Shown in pieces: positions 14,834 through 29,400 of a stretch of 64,000 bases of DNA (position 1 is its first letter; every line of letters starts with the position of its first letter). Location: contig NC_065531.1 of assembly GCF_020184175.1 (NCBI RefSeq), positions 77,098,604 to 77,162,603 of the forward strand, read 5' to 3'. The notes below the pieces were generated by a model. That model had not been told where the DNA came from, did no database searches, and worked only from the letters and a program-made list of their open reading frames with translations. Both the position numbers and the translations under genes were made by a program. The DNA is from Aphis gossypii. Lineage: Eukaryota > Arthropoda > Insecta > Hemiptera > Aphididae.

Positions 14834-17702
14834 ATATAGGCGAGTATCATTCACATAAGAACTTCGTGACATTTTTAGGGTTGTTTTTACACATTGTATT
14901 AGTTTTGGGGTGATCAACATGTAGTTTGCATACGACGTTGATCAAAACTCAGAGGTGATCACTAAATAACGGAAAACTCATTTTGTACAGATATTGACAC
15001 GAAAACGAGATCGTTGTGTTTGTTATTCTTTTATTATTATTATTAATTATTATCATAACTGTCATTTACGTCTCGTTTTCGCGACCGGAAAATTATAATC
15101 GACTCGTCGACAGCGCGCACACCAACTCACATCATACACTGGCTGACGTATTGTCTGCTACTGCCGTTACACATCCGGCTCGCCCTCCGGATGTTTCGTT
15201 TCCTACGAATAATTTTATCACACATAACACACAATATATGATTTGGAATATTAATATCCCACGAAATCCGGTGTACTAAAACGTCTATCAAATTCAACTG
15301 AATTGCTACTTAATACGAAAAAGTGGCCGTCTCCTACGAAAAAATTGTTTTTGTATTTTTCTCAACATATTGTCGTTCTTAAATTTTAAAATTCATTTAG
15401 CTTTTTCGAAAATTGGTTTTTCGCTATCTTTCAACAATATTTAAATTATTTCACTTAAAATAACGCATGCATTTTATACTGCAGTTTTGGACATTAAAGA
15501 CTGTTCGTTTGGCGTAAGATAATTGGCTTTATATTATAGCACGGACGCACAATGGTGTAATAACTATACTTTTTGTAGGAAGCGTAAAAAGATGTTTTTC
15601 GAACGAATTTCGTGATTACGACGAGCTTAACACACAATGCAATATAACAAAATAATATTATTTTAACGGATCGCAATGTATAGTTAAATATTTCTTTAAC
15701 ATTAATTTTACATATTGAATGATTTTTTTCTAAAGTCTTATTTTCTTTCGTGTTACTAATCACACTTACTGATTGTTACTACATTCGTTTCGTAAAAATG
15801 ATCTATTCTTCTCAAACCACTTGAAAAATCTTCAACTTCCCCACCATAACAGACTTTCAATTTCTCCTGTATTATCAATACATTAGTGGTATACGTATAA
15901 CATAATAGTATATATTGTTATATGTTAAATTGTGTGGCTTTGGGAAATTATATACGCGCTATAATATCTTACGGTACATCCACGAGCGGGTAAATGAAAT
16001 AAATCAGTTTGCGCCACACGACGTGAGAAATCCGACAAAAACATCACAATGATGATGATAATAATACTATTATAGTAATAAAAATTCCGTACACAATTCA
16101 TTACAATAAATAATAATATAGTGTCGCCATAGCATGTTTTCAGAGTTCGTCTACAAACGGAGCCGATAAAAGCAAAACGCGTATACCACCCAGACCGATG
16201 TTAATTTGACGCGCACCATTGTGTCAAAATTTCCAGAAAAACATTATATTGTGCGACGCGTAGGTAGTTCTATTTAATTTCCTCGTTAGAAAGAGTAAAA
16301 ACTTGTATACCTACCACTATATTATAGATGAAGACCATGTGAATACTGCCATGATTATTTTTTTCTTCAGTTTGGACTACAGCCTAATTCATCTCATATA
16401 TGGCATATACAAATATTAAATTGTATATTATAAAGCTTTAATTCCGACTGACGTCTATTTTTCAATCATTATAATTCCAAAAATGGATCGAAACGACTAC
16501 TCGACTTCTGGTCAGATAATCGTGGTTACATTAATATCTATAAAATACATCACAATGTTATGTAATAAATGTGTAAACTTACACTATGTCAGTGTGTGTG
16601 TATGTGTATAATATAATATATACAAATGTAAGTTTACATAATATATATATATATTCTTTTTTTTTTAATTTATGATAATCTATTAAAATACAATTTCACC
16701 TGGCATTTTGTTAACGCGTGTTTATTGTAATATGGTTCAAGTTCATTTGAGAACGGTCGAATGGAATAAAGAAGGCCAGCAATCAAGCCAGAAAGTTACA
16801 GGTTTCTATTTTATTATTTTTTTTCTATAATTTCTAAACGGTCATTATTATTGGCATTGTTTACGTGATGTTGAAACTTGGTGGAAACCACAACTTGACG
16901 AAAACCGGTTCACGGTTAACAATTCAAATCGTTATTCCAGACCAGTTCAAATCAATTAAATTAATAACATCGCGAAAGCCATCAATGCGAACAAAATAAC
17001 ATAAAAAACTTATAATAACGAACAATACTAAACACTAATCATCTGCGAAATGTAATCATCCGGATCTCTGATCAAAATGTAATCCGATTATATTGAAAAA
17101 TGACTATTCGCTTCCGTGCGATAAGCACAGTGCTCGTCGAATCATTCGTGATAGAATATTTGATGTTTCTATATTCATTTTAATAGTGATTTACAATGCA
17201 ATTTGTGTTCGTGTGTTCTTATACGTTACTTGTTAAATTAATTGATCCAAATTCGTCAACAACGAAGTTAGCTCCACCATTTTCTGCAATCAATATCAAT
17301 ATTTTTCAATTACGAATTGATTGTTTAAAACTGAAAATGAATACGCAGACATGAAAATTTTATGAAAATCCACTATTTACGCACATGCCATAACTAATCT
17401 CAAAAAGTTAAAAAAAAGTCATTTTTATTTACTAAAATAAAATATACAAAAATGTATTTGCGTTCTACAACTGCAATTTTAATTTATTGTGTGTTGATCC
17501 GTCTCAGACCTTAGTAGATCTCGATGGTTTTAAATAAGTAGGTACATACAATATTAAGACAATAACAAGTGTGTTGTGTAATTACAAAATGTTATTGTAT
17601 AAATACCTTCGTTTAGCGTTAACCATTAACATCAAATAAACAGGTATTTACCTATAACAGATAAATCAAATTTCCATCTCAACCTTTTACAGACTGCCAA
17701 GC

Positions 17703-17740
17703 ATTATTATTATTATTATTATCATCGTCATCATCATCAC
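17703..17740. repeat. (ATT)n/(ATC)n compound microsatellite
   Basis: An ATT trinucleotide run passes into ATC units with one CGTC interruption. Confidence 0.9.
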
Positions 17741-20410
17741 CGCTGAATTGCACACACACACGTCATTTTACCATAGGTGCACAAGGTATTATTTGCATAA
17801 TTAATAAATACAAATATTTAAATACCGATAGGTAGGTATTTGTATAAGGCCTACAGGCGCAGGATTGTGGAGAGGCCTACGAGGACAGCATCAGCAACAT
17901 TAGCATCAGTGGTGCACATAATATTATTATATACTTACACAGTGGGACGATGTGTTGCGCCCACAGAGCTTTGCCTCCACGACGATGTAGGACTCGGATA
18001 ACGCGTGCCAAGACAACGACCGCGGTGTGTGGTTTATAGGTAAAAGCGGTTATTACCAGAGCGGTTCTTATGTACCTACAGTAGAACGCTTGTCACGATG
18101 GGTTTGACCAAGCGCACACTGAAGTACAATAGTATAAAGTAATCACCGTTTGTCACACGACGAGTTTTTTTTTTATCATCATCTGCTGTATAAAATAGTA
18201 TACCCGAAAACACTTACTATGTTGTTATTGTTATTGGGTAAACTACAATATAATATTATACTGTTGTCATATGGTAGGCGTATCTTGTACATTTTATGGT
18301 AGATATTAGAAAGAAGATTTGTTTTAATCAATATTTTTTTTCTTATTCGTGTTTTCCAAATACAATTATTATAATGTACCATAGAACCAAAATTGATTAT
18401 AATTCGTAATATTTCTTGGTTTATTCAAACAAAATGTATTTGCATAGTACTTAAAGTCCCAAGAAAAGTAATTAACTTATTAATCTTTTTTTAAGTTATT
18501 GACTTTTGCACTTTTTAAGTATTGTAATATTGTGTTCGTTTAATTATATAGATACTACTGTAGTTGTAGGCAAGCGGACAACAAACTTGTCAAAACTTTC
18601 ATTTTTTCATTTTTACAATTACATTTTAAATCTATACACGCTTTGCATACAGTCGAAAATATTTCAAATAATTAATATCACTATGTCCTATAATAGTGTA
18701 CTAATGAAACATTTACATTTCCGAAACTATATGATCTATACGTAGCAGAAGACATCTCGTGCGCGTGAGTTGAATTCACAATTTTTATTTTTTTTTTTTT
18801 TTTTAACAAACACTGTATATCGACTATCGTACACTTGTACTTACATATTATTATGAATATAATATACCAACTAAAAAAACGAAAAAAATACTATAAATAA
18901 TAATATATAATGTAAAATATGTTATCTAACGTCTGAGAGTGATGGAAAAATGATATTTCGAAATCAACGGAGAAGACAAAACAAAAAATAAATCAAAATA
19001 AATATACTTTGTCGACAATTTTTAAATGTCACTAATTGGGCACGTACTCGTCTGTATAACACAATAGTATGTACTTACATTCACTAACAATAGAAATTTA
19101 CTTAAATTTTAGAAGGCGGAACTTACATTAAAATGTATGGGAAACACTGAGCTATATAATAAATATAACTTTTAAGTTCATTACAACATATACAAAAACA
19201 AAATAAACACACAATTAATTAGTAATAACAACTTTAAATTAACTTTATTGGTTTAGAATACAATGAAAATTTATAATTTTAAATAAAGGCGTGAAGAAAA
19301 AGACGATGTTAGTGTTCTTGTTGAAAATAGACAACACTCTTGGAATGGAAAATTAGTGATATAGTTTGTGCAAACGTGCAGTAAAACAGTGATGAAAAAA
19401 AGCTTTGCAGCTCTTGTAAGAAATAACATTTAAAAGGGATAGAATTTTAAAGAGAAGGAAAATTAATAAAACCATTAATTTATTTATACAATATAAAAGG
19501 GTTTGAATATTTAAAATTAATCTGACTGAATTATAATTATGGTTTTTTATACATAATATATTAAATGTATAACTGTATAAGATATACATTTTTAAAAACG
19601 ATTCTGGACACGTTCAATACTGTCAATGCCTAATATTTCATGTATGGACAGTGCCACAGTGGACACCATATTATAATTAATTATAATCGAACCATATTTC
19701 AAGATTTACCTAAATATATAATGAGTTATGTAATAATATAGATCATATGGCATTCCACAAATTCTAAAACTTTTAGAACTTTGTTAATAGTGCTTTCTAA
19801 ATGCTGATTAAAATAATTAAATTCAACTTTAACTAATTTGAGTCGATTATTATTCATAAAAATGCGAATTTTATAGATAATAGCGACCAATAGAAACTCA
19901 TAGAGACTAAATTCTTGACACTTATTAATTAAAATATTTAATTAATTTTGTAAAATATAACAGTCGTTAATTGAAGAAATGCAATTATAAATTTTTAAAT
20001 CAACCAAAAATAACAGAAATTAACTATTTAAGAGGGCTGATAAGATTTCATTAATAAATATAATGAAATAAAAATGGAAATAAATGACGTTCTTTGAGAG
20101 TGACAGATGGGACTGGCGTAGATAAATATACGTAATCAATAATACTTTTGTAACAGTAAAGAACCGAAATATTAGTTCGGTTTTTAATTTTTATTAAATA
20201 CCTTCAATAATATAAAATCTATTGAATCTTAAAACAGATCAAAATAAAATTAATTTTCACAATAATAATTAATGAGTTTCGGTCGATAAAACACGTTATA
20301 AATTTCAACATTTGTGTACCTAAGCATACTTTTGATGACATTATTTTGTCCTTTTACAAACCGCGTACGTTGTATTTGGATCCGCTTCCTTCTTCAGTTT
20401 TTTGTTTTTT

Positions 20411-20440
20411 TACTATTATTATTATTATTATTATTATTAT
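20411..20440. repeat. (TTA)n microsatellite
   Basis: Trinucleotide run of TTA units following a poly-T stretch. Confidence 0.9.
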
Positions 20441-21209
20441 TGAACAATCTATAACAATACCATTCTATAAAATATGTTATTATGCAATAGTCTAACCTAT
20501 TACGTAACGTGCGTATTTTTTATCATTGTATTATAATATGTCATAATGCATTATTTTTACCGAAAGAGCTTTTGGCGAATCCTTTGGTGTACCCAAAGTC
20601 GAGTCAAAGCAGTCGAGAGCGCGCAATCCAAAAATGTACATCATAAAGTGCAATCATTTATAATTTATGTATAATATTAATACGATGGAACGACGCCGGT
20701 TCGGTAGTACACACGCTCTCGCGCACACATACGACATTGATGTTAACAAACCGTAAGTCCTGTTTCGTGGTGTATAATATAATATAATAGTAATAATAAT
20801 AATAATATGACATATTTGTGTATGGTTTACCTCTATATAGTGATAGTAGTCCGGACTCCGGGAGGCGCGTGGGCTGCAGCAAGCTTAGGCGGTGCGCGTA
20901 AACCAGTCGTTATAAAAAAAAAAAAAACGACGTGGGGCTGTGTAACAACGCAAGATAAAAAGCGAACTCGTTGCGTAATTTGGGAGTCCTTAAAAACCAA
21001 ATATCACAATAACACGCTTGAGTCCGAGTAATTGGATACGCCTGTGTGCTTCGTCGTCGTTCGAGCCAAATTTCGCGATGAAACCCGTCAGAAGAAAGAG
21101 AAAAAACCCTAATAACACATTTTAATGACTTCTTCATCTGTCCCGTCTCCTTCCGTTCCTCCTTCACCGTCTCAAAACGGTATTGTCGTTTTATCTGTAC
21201 CTATGTGCG

Positions 21210-21233
21210 GTGTGTGCGTGTGTGTGTGTGTGT
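21210..21233. repeat. (GT)n microsatellite
   Basis: GT dinucleotide run with one GC unit, in a CpG-rich neighbourhood. Confidence 0.85.
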
Positions 21234-22220
21234 AGACGGTAATCGATACGACAATGACTCTTTTTAAACGACTCGACGATTTTCATATTTTTATATTAAG
21301 TTATATCGTCGTCCGTATTTAATATCATATTATGTCTGGTAAATTCGACCCTGATACAGTCCGACTAATTTGACTTGACTTTAACGATAAAGTCGAGTCG
21401 ACAAAAAAAAAACACGCTTAATTATTTTTTATTAGTTTTTTGTACGCATAATATCATATTGCATTGTTCAATAAACGCCTTACAGCTCGGGTATATACTT
21501 ACACGTAGACGACCGTAATATAATAATATTAAAAAAAAAAAATAGTAGTTATAACAATACAGGTGATAGACGACTGCGGTATAATAATGATATTAATAAT
21601 ATATATCGTTCTACACGTTAATTAGGTTTGGCACAAATGCACAATAGCTGGTTATATAGTGTGTGGACAATAAGTATGTTACATGCTTATAGTGATGCGG
21701 ATTATTATACACGAAATCGTAATACCAATTACCACGGCGCATTGTGCAATGTGTAATAATCAGTAGAAAGGCGGTTTTTATTATATGCATTTATAAAGGA
21801 ATTCACAATAGTGGTATTATCTTGTCAGTAGCACTATGTTGGTCAAGTAGACTTGCTTACAACTTTTATACTTTTTTTTTTTTTACTATTATTTTTAATT
21901 TATTGGTATAACCTGTATTTAAAGTGTCTTGAACTTTCAAATAGGTACTTAGGTTGTTAGCTATTATAGATATTGGTCAAAAATGGAAACGTCGTGAGTA
22001 GTAAACTTCTTGACGAAATCAAATACGGGTTTTTGGAAATCTCGCAAAGGCTCTCAAAGTAAAAATAATTGGTTATTATAAGTAGGTACCCGTGTCTCAG
22101 ACAATAACAATTATTATAGCTCGTATAATACTCTGATCCAAGCACCTTATGAGTCGACGGTAAAAAGAAGATTGTATATTTTTTTCGCGTCTACAGCCGG
22201 TCTGTCAGTGGTAGAATAAC

Positions 22221-22236
22221 GTCGTCGTCGTCGTCG
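22221..22236. repeat. (GTC)n microsatellite
   Basis: Five GTC units on the edge of a CpG-rich patch. Confidence 0.8.
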
Positions 22237-23450
22237 CAAACACAATATTATTCTGTATACTATGTTATCATTGCGAAAATCCTATGTACATTCATATACC
22301 TACGCAAATCGAAATTTATTACGTCGACCGATTGCGCGCGCAGTTCATTTCTGCGGCGCAGACAGCTTTTTTATTTTTCTCTCTTCAATAACGTTCTTTG
22401 GCAATAAATCGTCGTCTGTACGTATAAACGTATATATAATATACAAATACAATACATATACATATCTTATTATTATATTTATATAAATCTACCACGTTAC
22501 AATTCCAGTCACGGACCGGCTTATAGGTGGGTGACTCCGAGCTTTTGGAATGGTTTTTTATTTACTATCATTTTCGCCGCAATCGAAACGGTTCATTTCA
22601 CATTTCGTTTTTTATTTTTTTTTTTTTGCGCACGATCTGCGACAGCTGTACGCTCGGCTTTGGCGGTGTTGTACGTACACGCACCGCACACTACAGATAA
22701 ATAGGCACGCGTATTATCCGCCGGGAATTGTATATAGAACGAAAATGTGCTCGTCAATAATAATTACAATCCAACAATAATAATATTATCATTATGTATA
22801 CCGCGCTGCACGGAAACCAATAAATAACATTTGGTCGAAAATAATTCGACGCGCGCGATGAATTCTGGCGATAATAATATAACAATAACGGTCTCGGTCC
22901 GGCGGAGAACGAGGACACGGCGAACATAACAACTAACAAGCGCGATATTGTGTGGAGACGAAATCTTTTATTTGAGGGGAGGGGGTTAAAATTATAAAAC
23001 ATTCGATGCAGCTTCCCACGGTATTCCAAAATTGCCGGCACAGAAACTTATTGGTGGCGATAATATGTAATCCATAATATTATTATTCTATGCGTATATT
23101 ATGATACGCACACCCGTAACTAGATCTGCGTGCGTAAGTACCATGCAATAATAATATATGTACACGTGTGTCACGTTCATGGTATCCCAATTTTACAATT
23201 TTTTTAGGTATTTTTTCGTTTTTTCTTCTTTTTATAACGTGATCAACCTCAAACGTTTAAGATCTCGACCGAGAATTCAATCGGGTTAAACTATTTTTCT
23301 GTTAACCCACATCCCATCTCAACGTTTATCTATATTTTACTTACTTTAATAGTAATGTTAATCAATTATGTTTCCTATATTGTTCACAGACCACGTTCAA
23401 TCATTTTGACGTATATTGATGCCACACGCTTGTGACCACTACGCTACAGA

Positions 23451-26400
23451 ATGGAGGTTATTCCTCTGATTAGGAATTCAGCCACCGGTTCGGAGGCGTC
23501 CAAAGGCGATAACGGCATCAAAAGACACGTCCAAGAATGGTCGAGACTCGACAGGTTGACCGGAATCTTGGAGCACGCCAGAGTCGAAGCGGACCAATGG
23601 ACCAATCACACTGCCAACACTAAACACAAATATGGAAAAGTAATAAAAATAATATAATGTGCATTTGATGCATATTACATGCACATATATATATATATAT
23701 ATATATTTACGTATACTGTATAATTTTTAATGTATATTTTGATTGATTAATATTATAATAATATTATAATAATATGATATAATATAACATTATATCGTTT
23801 AAAGGTGTTTCGATTTTATTAACCGGTCGATTCCATAAAAGGAAATTCGTATAGAAACAGATACATAATATTTTATCGTTAACGATTTTAATAAGTTTTC
23901 CATACGAGATCAAAAAATGGCAGGTTTTTTTCATCCGATTAATTATCGATCACGTTTCGTTTAAAATTTAAATAACTCGTTGTGGCTATCCTAATATTGT
24001 AGATCATACCTCGTATTTTCTAATCGACAAAATGAACATTTACAAACACAAATAAAACATATATTATTATGTAAGTACGCTATTATATCAATCTACAATT
24101 TCGAGACAGTCCTTTACAACGTGATAATAGTAGATACGAGTTGGGTTTTACATAAATACAAAATTTCTAGAAAAATGTAGAATAACAACCGTGGATAGAA
24201 TTATATATACTGACCACTTTGCGACTGACCTCGATAAACTACATATACACATATTATACCTACGTATGTACATTATTTTGGTATATGACTGCAGAAAATT
24301 ATATTAAAATGACATCAAACGCTTTCAAATGGAATATATTACGCTTCGGTCAAACGCTTCAGACATCCTAACCTGTAACACAGATTTTGAGGTCAAAAAT
24401 CCTCGTTAGTGGTATATTTTGACGTACGCTCCGGTTCATTAACCACAAACCGTCTTTATTTCTACACAAATATAATTACTCGGTCGGCCGTGATCCTCGA
24501 GTCAATCGTTCTTTAACGACGAATTTCACCTATATATTCCTATATATTACGAATATATACCTATCTGTGTTTGTCGTACTGAACGTAGTATCAACAAATG
24601 TACGAACTAATTGCGAATTAATTGTATATAATGTAAAAAACTTCTATAATTATAAAATATTCTCTAGTATTTTTAAAAGATAAACTTCCGAGTAGTTCCT
24701 AGTAGCGAAATATGCCAGAATAGCGTAAATAATAAAATAAAATTCCTATTTACCTTTCGTTGTTTTCATCTAATTGAATTACAGCTAAAACCCCATTTTC
24801 TAACATAGCCATCTAATAATATTCTTTTTTGATTTTGATTCAAATTTTATTAAAATAATATATTATTTGTTGTCCTCGTCTTCTATGAAAATATAAAAAT
24901 AAAAATTCGAAAAATAATTTTAAGACACGGTACTAACTGACTCGAATCGAAAAAAGTAATTTAACTCATTAAAATCGATGTAGCATTCAATCTTCATATC
25001 GATTTCGAGGAAATCAATCAGGGTAAACTTTGGCCGCAATAATTAATGACTATATGTATTCATTTACCTGTACATACAATATTATTATAATATTATATGC
25101 GTTCATAGGTGGTAGACAGACGCGCCAGGAATCTCGCCGACGGCAGTAAAGAAGAGACTCAACAGACCAAACAGCTGGAAGTGTTTCAAGCTCACACTGC
25201 CGGATGCTCGGTGCAAGTAATCAGATCTCAAACAAGTACCACCAGTTCGTGGCACAATTCTAGTGTAAGCCATTATAATATACTTATATACGTACTCTCC
25301 GACTAGGCGGCAGCCGTGTTCGGCGTTACGGCCACACGGTGTCCGTCTCGTTGTTTATCGACCGTCCTGCTCATGACGACATATTATTTTTTCGCCTGTA
25401 TTCTTATGTGAAATTTATCGCTTTTTTTTCTAACAGGGTGGTTCGAATGCATTCCAATGGCCGTCTTCGATATTCGACAAAAAAGACAATCAATTTGATC
25501 AATTACGTGTACGTTATTGAAAAGAAACATATACCTGTTTATAAAATGTTCGAGAAAATATTTGATAAAAAAAATATATGTACAAATGGTACCTATCTAT
25601 TACTTTTTATCATTTTTGATAAGAAAATCTAAAATTATTATTTCACCAACTCATGAGTTTCACAGTTGAAATATTTAAAACTTAAATAAACTTTTATAAG
25701 TACTCTAAAAGTAAGTGCATCATGACTTGTGACATCAATAAATTGTTATATTTTCAATGTATCACATTAAGTACATACATATATTTTACTAAATCGTTAA
25801 AATATTAAAACATCAAATAAATTTCCACCAATTTTATATTTTCTAATAAAAAAAAAAAAAAAAATGATGACAATATAAGAAACAAATCAACTAAAATAAT
25901 ATATTACATACCTATGTACAGTTCTCGAATATTTTATCTATTAGAAATTATTAATATTTTATAACAAAAAATATACATCAATAATTATTTAATTTTGTAT
26001 ACATATATTTTATTTACAGCTGGAACACAGTCCTTTAGACGTAAGTTCACAAAAAAGTAAAGCAACTGTAGGTCGTAGTGGATCAATAAGCACTAGACGA
26101 CCACCTACTCGTAGACCACAAGCCGTTACATCGCAATTACCGAAAATAGAGAGTATTGACTCCACCGACACAATGGAAACGTCAAGTAGCCTAAACGAAA
26201 ATGTCGAAGAATCGGTTTCAACAAACTTAAACCGGCTAAAAAGTTGTTCTAACGACGAAATACGAAGTGATATCAACGAATCCGAGGAACCACTGGATCG
26301 ATCTTCCAGATTTCGGAGGTCGTTACAGTTTGCGCAGTCCAAAAACATAGAATCTAATCACAAAGTTGCTGGAGAGTTAGAAAATGTATTGAAAAAGGTT

Positions 26401-29400
26401 TTGGGTAAAAAATTGCAAGCAGTGGATGGGGATATCGTGGACGAGTATTCATTGATAAAACCAGCGTCTCCGTTAAAAAAACCTACTTTCATCACGGTAG
26501 AGAGTCTTAAGAAAACAAAAAATAACTTACGACACTTAAACGAGGACAAGGATAAAGACGACGATGGAATAGAGACAGACGTGAAACCCCCAGGAGACTC
26601 ACGGAGCTTAGACTATAGGGGTTCAGCACTAACTCGCACTGAAGAGTGGTATAACAGACGCAAATCGTACGGATTCGAGAAAGTTACTACATCGGACCAC
26701 AACGGTAAGTACGCCACAGATCCATCAGCAATGGATTCATCGACAGACAGTGGTATTTGCCGATCAACCGAAAATGGACTATCAAATTCAAGCAGGCAGT
26801 CGTCAGTCGATCGTGAATCTATCGCCGATCTAGTCAAAAAGTATTCAAACAAAGAAATTAACAACAACACTCAAGTACATGCCTACAACACTACTGTAGT
26901 CGCCAAAGGAAAGATTCTTGAAGCCATTAATAGCTTAAGGTCCAAATCGAGTGCTTATTTCGATGTCGTTAAACCTAGCGACACCATTTCGGAGTCCACG
27001 GAAAACGACGAGAGCGAAAAAGAACAGGTTAAAATTAAAATTATTTATTAATTCTTGTGTAATAAAAAAATAATCAGTCGTTTTATGCTACTTCATTTTT
27101 TTAGGTGTACATGAGACGACTATCGGTTGGTGTGGATATGGCAATGGATAAAAATGTTAATAGAGATGAAGTACCAAAACGCCATTCAATAGCAGTAGTA
27201 AGCGAAGTAGCAGACAAAGAACCTGGCATCGATAAGAAGAACGGCAACAAAAAAGTAGAGTTTTGCAGAACCGAAGTACACTTCGATGCGACTCCGGGTA
27301 AGATAAATATCGTTGACATGGAAGACAAACCCGCCCCGGCTCAACTGTATCGACCTAAAAAGAGGTAAATCAATGTTTTGGGATATAACAGTATGATTAA
27401 CGTGCATGATGATAAAATTAATTTATGCTTTGTACGATTAAAGTTATAATAATAATAATTATTTTTTTATTTAAAATATTAAAAAAAGTAATTGAGTAGC
27501 ATAACATTATTATATTTCGCGTATGTGTACGTTTCAGGTACAACCGTCCACCCGAAAAAAGCAGCCATGGGCTTCCTGAATACCGTTTTGGGGATGACGT
27601 GCACAGTGACGTCGTCTTGCAGATCAATGGAACCGGAAACCAAAACGGCGGAAACAGCGGCAACGAGTGTCCAACAACGGAAGACGAGACTACAGATAAC
27701 GGCAGCAGTATGCCAAAAAGCATACTGAAACGGCAACAACTACAGCAACAGTCGCAGCACCAACAGCAACAGCAGAACACCTCCGATAATTCCGGTGGGG
27801 TCGCGTCCGACAACGGCATCGAAGTAAGGATCTCCTCGACGGAATCTACACCCGTAGACTGTAGACGAGCGTCCTGGTCCGTGGCCGACAGGGTGAAACA
27901 GGTAGAGGCCGTAGGATTCTCGACCCGAGTGAACTTCACCGAGGGCGAGACGACGGCTGTGGGCTTCGATCCGGCCGATCCTAGAAAACAGCGGTACTCA
28001 TACAACGGATCGGCTTCACCGGTTTGGTACCAGAACAATGGCAACAGTCCGTCGGCCACCGCAGGTATGTTTATACCCGACGTTACCTAACATGATGAAA
28101 CCCTATAACCAGCTGCACTTGTAAATCTGTCTTGGACCGGTTTGGTTTTCACGCGGCTTATGGACAACTTGTACTATTCTCTGAATCGTGCAAGTCGACT
28201 TAACCAGATAAAGCTTGCACTTAGACGCTTCGCTTGTTCGTATAACACATCACGCTTTTCACATAGGCCCGCCATTACAAAACAATGTTTAAATACATTT
28301 TGACTCATAATTTAATTAAACCGACGAACGTAAGAATTTCATTTTACTGAACGAGAGAAAACGCTATTTTAATGTGAAACATACATAAAAATATTTAAAT
28401 ATGTAACAAATTTATAATTGTTATGACGTATTTAAACGTGTTTAACGTAATATTTACCCCATAGTTTATTTTTATAAATATTTTCATTAATTATTTATAG
28501 AGATTATAAATCAAGTGAATCGAGAAAAAAAAAATTTAAAAACTTAAAATTATAATAACAATATTATAGAGTTCATGTGCCAGAGAAATGTTTGTATAAG
28601 ATATTTCTATTTATACGAATTTCACTTTATAAGCAGAACGGTAGTGCCATTAGTATTTCAGTGTTGTTTCGAAAAATATAATTTTGTAACGGTAAAAAAA
28701 CGCAAAAATGTTTATTACAGCATCTATCTTTACATTGTAAATTAAACACATTGTGTTTGAAATAATAAAAAACCTACTTAGGCGAGTATTTTTTTCAAAA
28801 TTTCCATAAGTCAAAATATACATTGAAGAAATATAAACAAGCACCACAGTTGTTAACAAATCCAAAATAACAAATTCGTGTTTTGAGTAAATCGACTCAC
28901 TTAACTCACAATATTTTTTATATTTTTTTTTAATGCAATGATTTATCATTGCATTTTAATGTAAAGAGCCCGTCCTAGTAGTCCACCCAGCTCGTGTATC
29001 TTATTTTTTATACTTAATTTATTTTAATTAAAACTAAACAACCCGATGTGATTTCTAAGTGTGATTTATTATTTCCACAATTTCAACTTCTAACATAAAC
29101 TGTTGTTGAATATCGATAAGAAATGCACAGATAATTTATTTGTTCACCGGCACTTGTTATAATATGTAACCAAATTAACTCACAAACCATAATACACATA
29201 AAATGTAAAAATGTAAACATAATTTATATTAAACAAACTTTATTTTTTTTTCGATTAGTAAACTCAATTTCTTTTAAACAAAAACAGTATAATATAATAG
29301 CACGCTCTAACATTATTCGTGTAATTTAAAACCATTCGACGGTAAACTGTTTCAACACACCCTTATGGTACTTCCAACTATTACACAAAAGCATTTACGT

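Larger units (their letters stand above)
1..23390. other. Long gene-poor region upstream of the large gene
   Basis: No protein gene can be supported here on either strand. Open frames are short, lack conserved motifs, and follow patches of locally higher GC. The sequence is AT-rich with poly-A/T runs, microsatellites, a diverged direct duplication near 4.3-4.9 kb and a small TA-flanked element at 13722-13987. CpG-rich patches at about 1790-3170, 5240-5800, 14280-14640, 20660-21200 and 22190-22940 could be promoters or untranslated first exons of the gene that begins coding at 23451. That gene's first coding exon seems to follow a splice acceptor, so at least one 5' exon should lie upstream. 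Confidence 0.5.

Noticed and set aside
27418..28059. 213-codon minus-strand frame
   Set aside because: Antisense shadow of exon 6 of the large gene; the cysteine run is the complement of the glutamine-rich stretch.
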